Below, piece after piece: positions 33,997-41,820 of a stretch of 64,000 nt of DNA. Origin of the DNA: Acidimicrobiales bacterium. GTDB taxonomy: Bacteria > Actinomycetota > Acidimicrobiia > Acidimicrobiales > DATDAH01. Within the stretch, counting starts at the first letter, position 1; each line of letters starts with the position of its first letter. Below the pieces are notes generated by a model. It searched no databases. It was given only the letters and a program-made list of their open reading frames with translations, and was not told the DNA's origin. A program made the translations under genes and the position numbers. The stretch covers positions 1-64,000 of the forward strand of contig JAEUJM010000043.1 of assembly GCA_016794585.1 (NCBI GenBank). The letters run 5' to 3'.

Positions 33997-34581
33997 ATGG
34001 CGCCCGTGGAGGAGCGGCCATCGAGCGTGTACGACGCCCTGGTGCCGCGGGGGTCCGTCGTCCTGTCCGCCGTCGTGGTGGCATCGACCATCACCTGGAT
34101 GGCCGTCGTCGCACCGCGACTCGAAGGCCGCGCCTCCTGGGCGGCGACCCCCTGGCCACCGCTCGTGCTCGGCATGGTCGCCATGGTCGTCCACACGCTC
34201 AAGCGGCACCGACGGGAGTTGGAGCAGGCGGGCATCGAGCGCGGCCGATCCGGCCGGGTCGTGGGGCGGGCACTTCGCACGGGCCGCCTGCCCGACGATC
34301 GTTCCCACGACGACGCGATCCGGGCACGAGTCAGGTACGCCCGCCTCCAAACGGGCGAGCTGACCAGGCGCAGCTGGGTGATCTTCCTCGTCGTGGCTGC
34401 GATGTCGCTGACGAGGGGGCTCGTGAACCACGAGGTGTTCGACCTCGGCCTCGCCGCCGTTTGCGTGGTGATGGCGCCGGTGGCGTGGCGGATGGCGCCA
34501 CGGACCGTCGCCAAGTGGGATCGGCTCGCCGCCGAGCTCGACGCCCGTCGCCCCGCCCCGCCGCCCGAGGTTGGCGACTGA
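33997..34581 (+). CDS. Uncharacterised membrane protein
   Basis: I do not recognise a family. The 194-residue protein has two hydrophobic helices in the first 70 residues (VVLSAVVVASTITWMAVVA and PPLVLGMVAMVVHTL). A basic cytoplasmic loop of about 60 residues follows (LKRHRRELEQAGIERGRSGR), then a second helix pair near residues 125-165 (WVIFLVVAAMSL and LGLAAVCVVMAPVAW), and a charged tail. The pattern suggests a four-helix inner-membrane protein. It follows the GNAT gene by four bases and converges on the kinase gene. Confidence 0.7.
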   Translation: MAPVEERPSSVYDALVPRGSVVLSAVVVASTITWMAVVAPRLEGRASWAATPWPPLVLGMVAMVVHTLKRHRRELEQAGIERGRSGRVVGRALRTGRLPDDRSHDDAIRARVRYARLQTGELTRRSWVIFLVVAAMSLTRGLVNHEVFDLGLAAVCVVMAPVAWRMAPRTVAKWDRLAAELDARRPAPPPEVGD

Positions 34582-34732
34582 CAGATCACGCAACGTCGGG
34601 CGGCCGGTCGACCGACCGAACGCTTCGTTCGTGGCCATCGCCCCCACCAAGGCCCCCGCCGTTGCTGAGCGGGCGTCGTCGGACACACCAGCGCCGACGG
34701 CCGCGCCCCTCGCACTGTCCATGGCCATCGAC

Positions 34733-34777
34733 GGTGGAGGCGACACCATCCGGATTCCGGACGCTGTCGCCTCCACC
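34733..34777. terminator. Strong hairpin between convergent genes
   Basis: GGTGGAGGCGACA (34733-34745) pairs perfectly with TGTCGCCTCCACC (34765-34777) around a 19-base loop. The loop itself holds two TCCGGA palindromes. It sits 23 bases beyond the stop of the minus-strand kinase gene and about 150 beyond the plus-strand membrane protein. It therefore probably stops both transcripts, although no T-tract is present. Confidence 0.7.
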
Positions 34778-34799
34778 TCGTGCCGCTGGCACGCGGGCC

Positions 34800-36422
34800 T
34801 CAGTCGACGCGTTCGAGGTCGTCCGTGCGGGTGACGAGGTGGGTGTCGGTCGTGACGGCGGCGGCGACCTCGGCGACGAGGGCACTAGTGCCCGCGACGT
34901 AGTTGCACCAGATGTCCACGTCGGTGCACACGATCCAGGCCCGGTCCGCCGGCCACCACAGGTCGGGCTGACGCCACACCCGTACCTCGTAGTTCGGCCA
35001 GACCAGATCGGCCAGGGTCGACAACGAACCCTCGAGCAGGTAGTACGCCCGATCGCCGTCCGCGGTGGAGAACTTCGGGTAGCGCTCGAGGTCGTCCTCC
35101 GGGTACCCGTGGCCTTCCCAGATCGCCATGAACACGTGGTCGGGCGAGGTGGTGTGGCGGGCAGCGACCTCGGCGATCGCCATGGTGTGCGCCCGCTCGA
35201 GGTCCCACCAGTCGTCCTGGTCCCCAGGGACATCGTCGACGAAGACGACCTGCTCGAAGCCGTCGGGCACCAGCCGGCCGACGCCACCCATGTTGTCGGA
35301 CCTGTGGTCCTGGCCGGCCACGACCCAGTCGGCGGCGGAGACATCGGCGGCAGGGCGAACAGCGTCGCCGAACGAGGCGGGTCCACGTGGCGCCGGGCGC
35401 GGTGGTGGGGGCACAGGTCCACCCAGGTTCTCGGCCCCCGCCTCTGCCTCGCCGACGTAGGCCGCCTGCTGGTAGCCGTCGGGATGCGCGGCCGGCGTCG
35501 CTGGGCCGAGGGCCTCGCGCTCGTGGTCGGCGAGCACCTCGGTCAGGACCCGGCGGGAGGAGGCGCAGATGGCCGGGAAGGTGTCGCGGTAGTACGGGAG
35601 GGCGACCACGGCGATGGACAGGGCCCACGCTCGGCCACGCCGCCACGCCGCCTCGTCGACCTCGCTGAAGTCCCGGAAGGCCTGGCGGGCCTGGCCGGCG
35701 AAGAGGTTCCACGCCGGGAGCAGCCCGACCGAGGGATCACCGACCGCGATGCCACCGAAGTCGAGCACGCCGACCAGACGCCCGTCCCGCAGCAGGAGGT
35801 TGCCGGACGTGAGGTCGCCGTGGACCCACACGGGGTCGCCGTCGTGGTCGGCGACGAAGGCGTCGGCCTCCCATGCCGCCACCAAGGCCACCGGGTCGAA
35901 CTCGTCGGCGAGCAGGTCGATGCACGAGCGCACCTGCTCGTCCCGGAGCCGGATGGGGATCCCCCGCTGCGGCCCGCCGGGCGAGCCGGCGACGGGTCCG
36001 CCGGTGGGGTCGATCGCGGCCAGCGCGCGGTTGAAGCGGGCGAGGCGCACGGCCAGCTGCTCGGCGCCCCACCAGTCCACCGTCGGCGGGTGCTCGCCCT
36101 CGATCCACGTCAACACGGTCCACGGCCACGGGTAGCCCTCGCCGGGCTCGCCGGTCGCCACCACCTCGGGGATCTGGACCGGCAGCTGGGGGCCGAGGAA
36201 CGGCAGCCACCGCTGCTCGGCCGCCACCGCCTTCACCGCCCACCCGATGCGGGGCAGGCGCACGACCAGCTCATCGCCCAGGCGGTACATGGCGTGGTCG
36301 GTGCCCCATTCCCCCGCCACCGTCAGGGGCAGGTCGGCCCACTGCGGGTGCTGGGCGGCGAGAAGCCGCCGCACCAGCGCCGGCGGCATGTCGACCTCGT
36401 CGGGGTGGATGCGCGCCGGCAT
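34800..36422 (-). CDS. Aminoglycoside-phosphotransferase-like kinase fused to an uncharacterised C-terminal domain
   Basis: Residues 10-305 are an APH-fold small-molecule kinase. ALVRRLLAAQHPQWADLPL opens the N-lobe, TDHAMYRLGDELVVRLPR carries the ATP-binding region, the catalytic loop is HGDLTSGNLLL (H201, D203, N208), and the metal DFG is at 221-223. A Pro/Ala linker (about 306-365) leads to a C-terminal domain of about 170 residues. That domain has DHVFMAIWEGHGY, YYLLEGSL, RQPDLWWPADRAWIVCTDVD and YVAGTSALV, which resembles standalone actinobacterial hypothetical proteins. APH alone is normally about 300 residues, so the fusion is the unusual point. TAGCGT seven bases before ATG suggests a leaderless transcript. 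Confidence 0.85.
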   Translation of the reverse strand: MPARIHPDEVDMPPALVRRLLAAQHPQWADLPLTVAGEWGTDHAMYRLGDELVVRLPRIGWAVKAVAAEQRWLPFLGPQLPVQIPEVVATGEPGEGYPWPWTVLTWIEGEHPPTVDWWGAEQLAVRLARFNRALAAIDPTGGPVAGSPGGPQRGIPIRLRDEQVRSCIDLLADEFDPVALVAAWEADAFVADHDGDPVWVHGDLTSGNLLLRDGRLVGVLDFGGIAVGDPSVGLLPAWNLFAGQARQAFRDFSEVDEAAWRRGRAWALSIAVVALPYYRDTFPAICASSRRVLTEVLADHEREALGPATPAAHPDGYQQAAYVGEAEAGAENLGGPVPPPPRPAPRGPASFGDAVRPAADVSAADWVVAGQDHRSDNMGGVGRLVPDGFEQVVFVDDVPGDQDDWWDLERAHTMAIAEVAARHTTSPDHVFMAIWEGHGYPEDDLERYPKFSTADGDRAYYLLEGSLSTLADLVWPNYEVRVWRQPDLWWPADRAWIVCTDVDIWCNYVAGTSALVAEVAAAVTTDTHLVTRTDDLERVD

Positions 36423-36429
36423 CCCGCCG

Positions 36430-36435
36430 ACGCTA
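36430..36435 (-). promoter_or_regulatory. Candidate -10 (TAGCGT) of the fused kinase gene
   Basis: On the minus strand TAGCGT ends seven bases before the ATG, with no Shine-Dalgarno sequence. The same hexamer at nearly the same distance precedes the EamA and ACT-domain genes. Confidence 0.45.
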
Positions 36436-36464
36436 GGGCGCCCGCCGTCCGCGCCCAGCGGGGA

Positions 36465-37025
36465 TTACGCCGGCCGGCTCCGACCCTCGGGCCGAGGCAC
36501 CGGTGGGTAGACCCGGGGCGGCGCGAGGACCTTCGGGGGGCGGGCGGCAGTGGCGACGAGGCCCGCCACCAGGACGAGCACCCAGCCGACGGTCATCACG
36601 ACCAGCCCGATGCCGGGGTCGGTGACCTCGGCCACCAAGGCGCCGGCGGTCCCCTGCTCGAGCGACCCGGAGACGTCGGCGAGGCGCGCCGCCACCCAGA
36701 AGAAGCCGATGAGGGCCGACGCGATCAGAAGCGTCTTCACGAGCACCCGGGCCCGGCCGAGGAGCGCGAGGAGCGCCATCACCACGGGCACGACGCACAC
36801 GACGAGGTGGATGGGGCCGTCGTTCAGGTCGCCGCCCCAGCCGTTGGTCGACGCGCTGACGCCGGCGACGTCGATCTCCACGATCGGCAGCACCGTCCCC
36901 CCGGCGACGAGCACGACGCCGACGAGGGCGATGGCCCCGGCGGCGACGTTGCGGCGCGGCACGCGCGGCCGGGTCGCGGCGTCATCCGGCGAGGCAGGAC
37001 CGGCTCCAGCTCCCCGGCCCACCAC
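36465..37025 (-). CDS. Uncharacterised membrane protein with four predicted helices
   Basis: No known family is recognised. Hydrophobic helices are AGAIALVGVVLVAGGTVLPIV, then LVVCVVPVVMALLALLG, LLIASALIGFFWVAARLA and GIGLVVMTVGWVLVLVAGLVAT, ending in a Pro/Arg-rich tail. The region between helices 1 and 2 (EIDVAGVSASTNGWGGDLNDG) would be outside. The start is uncertain: GTG 37023-37025 keeps the strong palindrome at 37041-37080 out of the gene, while GTG 37101-37103 would include it. The gene follows the sugar-transferase gene on the same strand. Confidence 0.62.
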   Translation of the reverse strand: MVGRGAGAGPASPDDAATRPRVPRRNVAAGAIALVGVVLVAGGTVLPIVEIDVAGVSASTNGWGGDLNDGPIHLVVCVVPVVMALLALLGRARVLVKTLLIASALIGFFWVAARLADVSGSLEQGTAGALVAEVTDPGIGLVVMTVGWVLVLVAGLVATAARPPKVLAPPRVYPPVPRPEGRSRPA

Positions 37026-37040
37026 CTCAAGTCCCGTTCC

Positions 37041-37080
37041 GGGTACTGGTATGTGTTGTCCAGAACACATACCAGTGCCC
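37041..37080. repeat. Long AT-rich inverted repeat
   Basis: ACTGGTATGTGTT (37045-37057) and AACACATACCAGT (37064-37076) are exact reverse complements around a six-base loop. The stem extends by one G-T wobble and three G-C pairs to 37041-37080. It lies about 40 bases downstream of the sugar-transferase stop and just upstream of the membrane protein gene. No T-tract follows on either strand. Its low G+C content stands out from its surroundings. Confidence 0.9.
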
Positions 37081-37121
37081 AGACGGGGGCGATGGGAGAC
37101 CACGCCCTTCCGGTCGAGGCA

Positions 37122-38711
37122 CTAGTAGGCGCCCTTGCCGTGGAGGACGGCGGTCGCGGTCTTCAACACGATGACCAGGTCCATCGAGAGCGACCAGTTG
37201 TCCACGTAGTAGAGGTCGAGGCGGACGGACTCGGCCCACGGGAGGTCGGCGCGGCCCGAGACCTGCCAGAGGCCGGTGAGGCCGGGCTTGACGAGCAGGC
37301 GCCGGCGGACGTCCTCGGGGTACTTCGCCACCTCCGACGGCAGCGGTGGGCGGGGGCCGACGAGCGACATCTTCCCCGAGAGCACGTGGACGAACTGCGG
37401 CAGCTCGTCGAGCGAGAACCGCCGCAGCCACTTCCCCACCGTCGTGCGGCGCGGGTCGTCGCGGATCTTGAAGAGCAGGCCGTCGTGCTCGTTCAGGGTG
37501 ACGAGGGTGTCGAGGTCCTGCTCGGCCCGCTCGGTCATGGTGCGGAACTTCCACATCGTGAAGGGCTTGCCGTCACGCCCGATGCGGGTCTGGCGGAAGA
37601 TGGCCGGCCCCCGGCTGGTCAGGCGCACCATCAGCCCGATCACCACGAAGACGGGCAGGAGGACGAGGACCACCACGAACGCCGTCACCCGGTCGACCAT
37701 CGATTTCACCAGCCGGGCACCGCCGGTCAGCCGGGGAGGCTCCACGAGCAGGAGAGGCAGGCCGGCCACCGGCTGGACGCTCACCCGGGGCCCGGCCACG
37801 TCGGTGATGGTCGGGACGACGATCAGGTCGACGCCGGTGCCCTCGAGGTCCCACGCCAGCGTGCGCAGCGCGCCCGTCGGCAGGGCCTCCGTGCCGGCGA
37901 TGGCGAGGATCTCGGCCCGCTCGTCCCGGACGGCGCTGATCGGGTCGCCGGAGGGCAGCACCGGCATCCCGAGCTCGTCGATCACCTCGGCTGGCGCGTC
38001 GCCCACCACGCAGGCGCTGACCACCTGGTAGCCCTGGTCGACGGCACCCCGGAAGTGTCGGACGGCCTCCAGCACGGCCTCGGGCCGGCCCAGCACCACC
38101 ACCCGCCGCATCTGGAGGCCCCTCGCCCGCTGGCGGGCCAGCCAGTTCCGGGCGAGGTAGCGGCCGAACAGGGTCCAGCCCGCGATCAGCGGGGCGAGGC
38201 CCATCACGAAGCCGCGGGCGACCTGGGCGCGCGTGAGGAACACGATGAGCACGGCCACGGCCAGAGCACCGACCGCAGCCCGGATGATGCGGCGGTACTC
38301 CTCGGTGCCGGAGCCGAGGATGGCGTGCTGGTAGGCGCCGGCGACGGCGAGGATGGCCAACCACGACGCCACCGCGACGACCGCCACGAGCAGGTACGGG
38401 ACGTGGCTCCCGTCGACGGTCAGGGACGCCCCGAACAGCACCTCGCGCAGAACCTGGGCCAGCATCGCCCCTGCCAGGGCCGACAGGGCGTCGACGGCCA
38501 CCACGACGCGCCGGTAGCGCTCGACGGCGTGGTGGACGGGCCGGGCGAGGAGCACCTCGGAGGCCGCCGGCGGGGCGGCCGCGGCCGCCGCGGCGGCGAG
38601 GTCCTCGGCCAGGTGCTCGTCGTCGGGGCGCTCGTCGGCGCCCGGGACCCCGCTCGGCGCGGCCGGCTCGGCCCCCTCGCCCGATGCGCCGCCGGGGCCT
38701 GCCTCAGCCAT
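37122..38711 (-). CDS. Exopolysaccharide polyprenyl-phosphate sugar-1-phosphate transferase
   Basis: This WbaP/CpsE-type enzyme starts repeat-unit synthesis by moving a sugar phosphate to undecaprenyl phosphate. It is 529 residues from ATG 38709-38711, overlapping the methyltransferase stop by eight bases. The N-terminus is Ala-rich and cytoplasmic. Four transmembrane helices (about 60-190) are followed by a Rossmann-like CoA-binding domain (RRVVVLGRPEAVLEAVRHF). A fifth hydrophobic segment (RVTAFVVVLVLLPVFVVIGL) begins the catalytic domain with SRGPAIFRQTRIGRDGKPFTMWKFRTM, KWLRRFSLDELPQFVHVLSGKMSLVGPRPPLP and KPGLTGLWQVSGR. The sugar is not predictable. Confidence 0.93.
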   Translation of the reverse strand: MAEAGPGGASGEGAEPAAPSGVPGADERPDDEHLAEDLAAAAAAAAPPAASEVLLARPVHHAVERYRRVVVAVDALSALAGAMLAQVLREVLFGASLTVDGSHVPYLLVAVVAVASWLAILAVAGAYQHAILGSGTEEYRRIIRAAVGALAVAVLIVFLTRAQVARGFVMGLAPLIAGWTLFGRYLARNWLARQRARGLQMRRVVVLGRPEAVLEAVRHFRGAVDQGYQVVSACVVGDAPAEVIDELGMPVLPSGDPISAVRDERAEILAIAGTEALPTGALRTLAWDLEGTGVDLIVVPTITDVAGPRVSVQPVAGLPLLLVEPPRLTGGARLVKSMVDRVTAFVVVLVLLPVFVVIGLMVRLTSRGPAIFRQTRIGRDGKPFTMWKFRTMTERAEQDLDTLVTLNEHDGLLFKIRDDPRRTTVGKWLRRFSLDELPQFVHVLSGKMSLVGPRPPLPSEVAKYPEDVRRRLLVKPGLTGLWQVSGRADLPWAESVRLDLYYVDNWSLSMDLVIVLKTATAVLHGKGAY

Positions 38712-39498
38712 CGGCGGACGTCCCACCGTCGGGTCCGCCCTTGCGCCGCACGAAGATCATGAGCATCGAGGCCATGCGGTTGGGCAGCACCGTCAGCACG
38801 GCCCGCTGGGCCCGCTGCGCCGCCGCCGACGAGCCCGCGTAGAGCGGCTCGGACTCGTGGCGGTAGGAGAAGTCGTCGAAGCGGTCGGGCGGGAAGTGCC
38901 GACGCACGTCGGCGACGGTGTTGCAGCGGTAGCGGGTGGGGAAGACGTCCTGGGCCTGCCGATCGGGCTGGAGACGGCGCAGGAACCGGGTGTGGAACGA
39001 GTTGGGCACCAACCGGGCGCCCACGCCGATGTAGCCCCACTTGTTCGGCGTGCGGGCGCAGAGCCAACCCCCCGGTCGCAGCACCCGCTCGAGCTCACGG
39101 GCCGTGTGGGCCGGGTCGTCGAGGTGCTCGAAGGTGAAGTCGGAGACGATCAGGTCCACCGACTCGTCGTCGAGGGGCAGCCGGGCCGACACGCCGTCGA
39201 GGACGATGGCCTCGTCGAGCACCGGGTTCTCCTTCACCACCGGGTCGATGTCGGCGCCGATGACACGCGCCACGTGCCCCTGGTGGATCTGGAGCTCCCG
39301 CCGGTAGGTGACGGGATCCTCCTGTGGCCCCACCCCCCGTCCGGCACCGAAGTCGAGCAGGACCATGTCGGGCCGCAGGAGCGAGCGCACCCGGCCGTAG
39401 AACTGGACGGTGCCATCGACCCGGCTGAACCCGCCGGCGCCGACCTCGGGGTACAGGCCCCCGAACTGCACCGTTCGCCCCTCTCCCCCGTCGGCCAT
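38704..39498 (-). CDS. SAM-dependent class I methyltransferase
   Basis: The start is ATG 39496-39498, giving 264 residues. The SAM loop is LLDFGAGRGVGPQEDP, motif II IGADIDPVVKENP, and ESVDLIVSDFTFEHLDDPAHTARELERVLRPGGWLCARTPN is the typical methyltransf_11 stretch. An insert with FHTRFLRRLQPDRQAQDVFPTRYRCNT follows, as in sugar or lipid-linked-glycan methyltransferases of polysaccharide loci. The substrate is unknown. TAGTCT eight bases before ATG is a candidate -10 that overlaps the -10 of the divergent glycosyltransferase. Confidence 0.85.
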   Translation of the reverse strand: MADGGEGRTVQFGGLYPEVGAGGFSRVDGTVQFYGRVRSLLRPDMVLLDFGAGRGVGPQEDPVTYRRELQIHQGHVARVIGADIDPVVKENPVLDEAIVLDGVSARLPLDDESVDLIVSDFTFEHLDDPAHTARELERVLRPGGWLCARTPNKWGYIGVGARLVPNSFHTRFLRRLQPDRQAQDVFPTRYRCNTVADVRRHFPPDRFDDFSYRHESEPLYAGSSAAAQRAQRAVLTVLPNRMASMLMIFVRRKGGPDGGTSADG

Positions 39499-39526
39499 CG
39501 GGCCCGAGACTACGCTCCCGGCGCCC

Positions 39527-40768
39527 ATGCGGATCGTTCTCCACGACTACTCCGGTCACCCCTTCCAGGTGCAGCTCAGCCGGGAGCTGGCCCGCCGGGG
39601 CCACCAGGTCGACCACGTCCACTGCCCGTCGTACACCACCGGCAAGGGCTCCCTGGTGCGCCGACCCGACGATCCCGAGGGGTTCCGGGTCCTCGAGGTC
39701 GACCTCGGCGAGACCTTCGACAAGTACCACTTCCGGCGCCGCTGGCGGCAGGAGGTGCGCTACGGGAAGCTCTTCGCCGCCCTCGTCGACGACCTGCGGC
39801 CCGACGTGCTCGTCTCGTGCAACGTCCCCCTCTTCGCCCAGGAGCAGATCCAGCGCTGGGCCCGGCGCACCCGTACCCCGTTCGTGTTCTGGCAGCAGGA
39901 CGTCTACAGCTTCGCCATGCGCGACACCGTGGCCCGCAAGCTGCCCGGCGCCGGCCACCTGCTGGGGGCGTGGTTCGTGCACCTCGAGCGCCGGATGCTG
40001 CGGCGCAGCGACGCGGTCGTCACCATCTCCCCCGACTTCGAGCCCATCCTCGACGAGTGGGGCATCCCGGCCGATCGGGTGCACGTCGTCGAGAACTGGG
40101 CGCCCCTGGAGGACCTGCCCGCGCGCCCCCGCGACAACCCGTGGTCGGCCGAGCACGGCCTCGACGGGAAGCGGGTGCTGCTGTACTCGGGCACCCTCGG
40201 CCTCAAGCACAACCCGGACCTCCTGCGCCGCCTCGCGCTCGCCGTCGCCGACCAGCCCGACGTCACGGTCGTTGTCGCCTCGGAGGGCATGGGTGCGGAC
40301 TGGCTGGCCGAGCGGGCCGCCGCCGAGCACCTGGACAACCTCGTCCTCCTGCCCTTCCAGCCCATCGAGGTCTTCCCCGACGTGCTGGGCAGCGCCGACG
40401 TCCTGTTGGCCATCCTCGAGCCCGAGGCCGGTGTGTTCTCGGTCCCGTCCAAGGTGCTCAGCTACCACTGCGCCGGCCGCCCCATCGTGGCCTCGGTGCC
40501 ATCGGCCAACCTCGCGGCCCGCACCATCGCCGAGGCCGGCAGCGGCGTGACCGTCGAGCCCGACGACCCCGACGGCTTCGTCGCCGCGGCCCGACGATTG
40601 CTCGACGACCCGGATCTACGGCACCATCTCGGGGCTGACGCGCGTGCGTACGCCGAGCGGGCCTTCGACGTGCACCGCATCGGCGATCGCTTCGACGCCA
40701 TCTTCGACGAGCTTTCGACAACGGACGAGACTGCCGGCGGGGGCCGGACAGGGAGGAAGGCATCGTGA
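39527..40768 (+). CDS. GT4-family glycosyltransferase
   Basis: This GT-B transferase is 413 residues long from ATG 39527. The N-domain begins RIVLHDYSGHPFQVQLSRELARRGHQV and contains FVFWQQDVYSFAM. The C-domain has VLLYSGTLGLKHNPDLLRRLA, EVFPDVLGSADVLLAILEPEAGVFSVPSKVLSYHCAGRPIVA with the E-x7-E-like site, and ARAYAERAFD. Close relatives occur in WcaI-like colanic-acid loci. It heads the plus-strand half of the polysaccharide locus, with the epimerase gene 16 bases downstream. Confidence 0.88.
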   Translation: MRIVLHDYSGHPFQVQLSRELARRGHQVDHVHCPSYTTGKGSLVRRPDDPEGFRVLEVDLGETFDKYHFRRRWRQEVRYGKLFAALVDDLRPDVLVSCNVPLFAQEQIQRWARRTRTPFVFWQQDVYSFAMRDTVARKLPGAGHLLGAWFVHLERRMLRRSDAVVTISPDFEPILDEWGIPADRVHVVENWAPLEDLPARPRDNPWSAEHGLDGKRVLLYSGTLGLKHNPDLLRRLALAVADQPDVTVVVASEGMGADWLAERAAAEHLDNLVLLPFQPIEVFPDVLGSADVLLAILEPEAGVFSVPSKVLSYHCAGRPIVASVPSANLAARTIAEAGSGVTVEPDDPDGFVAAARRLLDDPDLRHHLGADARAYAERAFDVHRIGDRFDAIFDELSTTDETAGGGRTGRKAS

Positions 40769-40784
40769 ACCAGGAGCGGGATCT

Positions 40785-41759
40785 GTGAGCCAGGACGGGC
40801 TGATCGTCGTCGCCGGGGGCGGCGGGTTCATCGGGGGCCACCTGGTGCGCGACCTCGTCGAAGCGGGCCACACCGAGGTGCGCGCCGTCGACGTCAAGCC
40901 GAAGGACGAGTGGTTCCAGCACCACGAGGGCGTCGACGAGCGCCAGCTCGACCTCATGGACCTGGCGGCCTGCCACGAGGCCCTGGCCGGCGCGACGGTG
41001 GTCTACGACCTCGCCGCCGACATGGGCGGCATGGGGTTCATCGAGAACAACAAGGCGCTGTGCATGTTGTCGTCGCTGATCGGCACGCACCTGCTGCTCG
41101 CGGCCCGCGACGCCGGCGTCGAGCGCTTCTTCTTCGCCTCGTCGGCCTGCGTGTACGCCGCCGAGAAGCAGACCTCCGCCGCGGTCCAGGCCTTGCGCGA
41201 GGAGGACGCCTACCCCGCCATGCCCGAGGACGGCTACGGCTGGGAGAAGCTCTTCACCGAGCGGATGTGCCACCACTTCCACGAGGACTTCGGCCTCGCC
41301 ACCCGGGTGGCCCGCTTCCACAACATCTACGGGCCCAACGGCTCCTACGACGGCGGCCGGGAGAAGGCGCCCGCCGCCATCTGCCGCAAGGTCGTGCAGG
41401 CGAAGCTCAGCGGCGACCACCGCATCGAGATCTGGGGCGACGGCCACCAGACCCGCAGCTTCACCTACATCGACGACTGCCTCCACGGCATCCACCTCGT
41501 CACCGACGGCGAGTACACCGATCCCGTCAACGTGGGCAGCAGCGAGCTGGTCACCATCAACCAGCTCGTCGACATCGTCGAGGGCATCGCCGGCGTCACC
41601 CTCGAACGGGACTACAAGCTCGACGCCCCCCAGGGCGTGCGGGGCCGCAACAGCGACAACACGATGATCCTCGAGCGCTACGGCTGGGAGCCCTCGACGT
41701 CGCTGGCCGACGGCCTCGAGCGCACCTACCGCTGGATCCACGACCAGATGAGCGCTTGA
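40785..41759 (+). CDS. NAD-dependent epimerase, GDP-mannose 3,5-epimerase-like
   Basis: This extended SDR enzyme is 324 residues from GTG 40785-40787, with AGGAG eight bases upstream. NAD loop: VAGGGGFIGGHLVRDLVEAG. The catalytic pair YxxxK is in DGYGWEKLFTERM, with a Cys in SSACVYAAEKQ. The run RFHNIYGPNGSYDGGREKAPAA, WGDGHQTRSFTYIDDC and the C-terminal GVRGRNSDNTMI match the plant-type GDP-mannose 3,5-epimerase pattern, including the Cys and Lys acid/base positions. It would supply GDP-L-galactose or GDP-gulose for the polysaccharide. That product is inference from motif similarity. Confidence 0.85.
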   Translation: MSQDGLIVVAGGGGFIGGHLVRDLVEAGHTEVRAVDVKPKDEWFQHHEGVDERQLDLMDLAACHEALAGATVVYDLAADMGGMGFIENNKALCMLSSLIGTHLLLAARDAGVERFFFASSACVYAAEKQTSAAVQALREEDAYPAMPEDGYGWEKLFTERMCHHFHEDFGLATRVARFHNIYGPNGSYDGGREKAPAAICRKVVQAKLSGDHRIEIWGDGHQTRSFTYIDDCLHGIHLVTDGEYTDPVNVGSSELVTINQLVDIVEGIAGVTLERDYKLDAPQGVRGRNSDNTMILERYGWEPSTSLADGLERTYRWIHDQMSA

Positions 41760-41820
41760 GCCCGGAGCACGGGGGCGTGGCCCGAGCGGCCCGGCGACGG
41801 CGTCGCCCAGAGCGGGAGAG

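Noticed and set aside
37041..37080. Inverted repeat as a rho-independent terminator
   Set aside because: The stem is right but no T-run follows on either strand, and it is AT-rich where terminators here are GC-rich; kept as an unexplained inverted repeat.
34461..38762. 1433-residue plus-strand ORF
   Set aside because: It is antisense to the kinase fusion, membrane protein and sugar transferase and is rich in His/Arg/Asp, a typical complement of GC-rich genes. It is the longest shadow frame in the window, not a giant protein.
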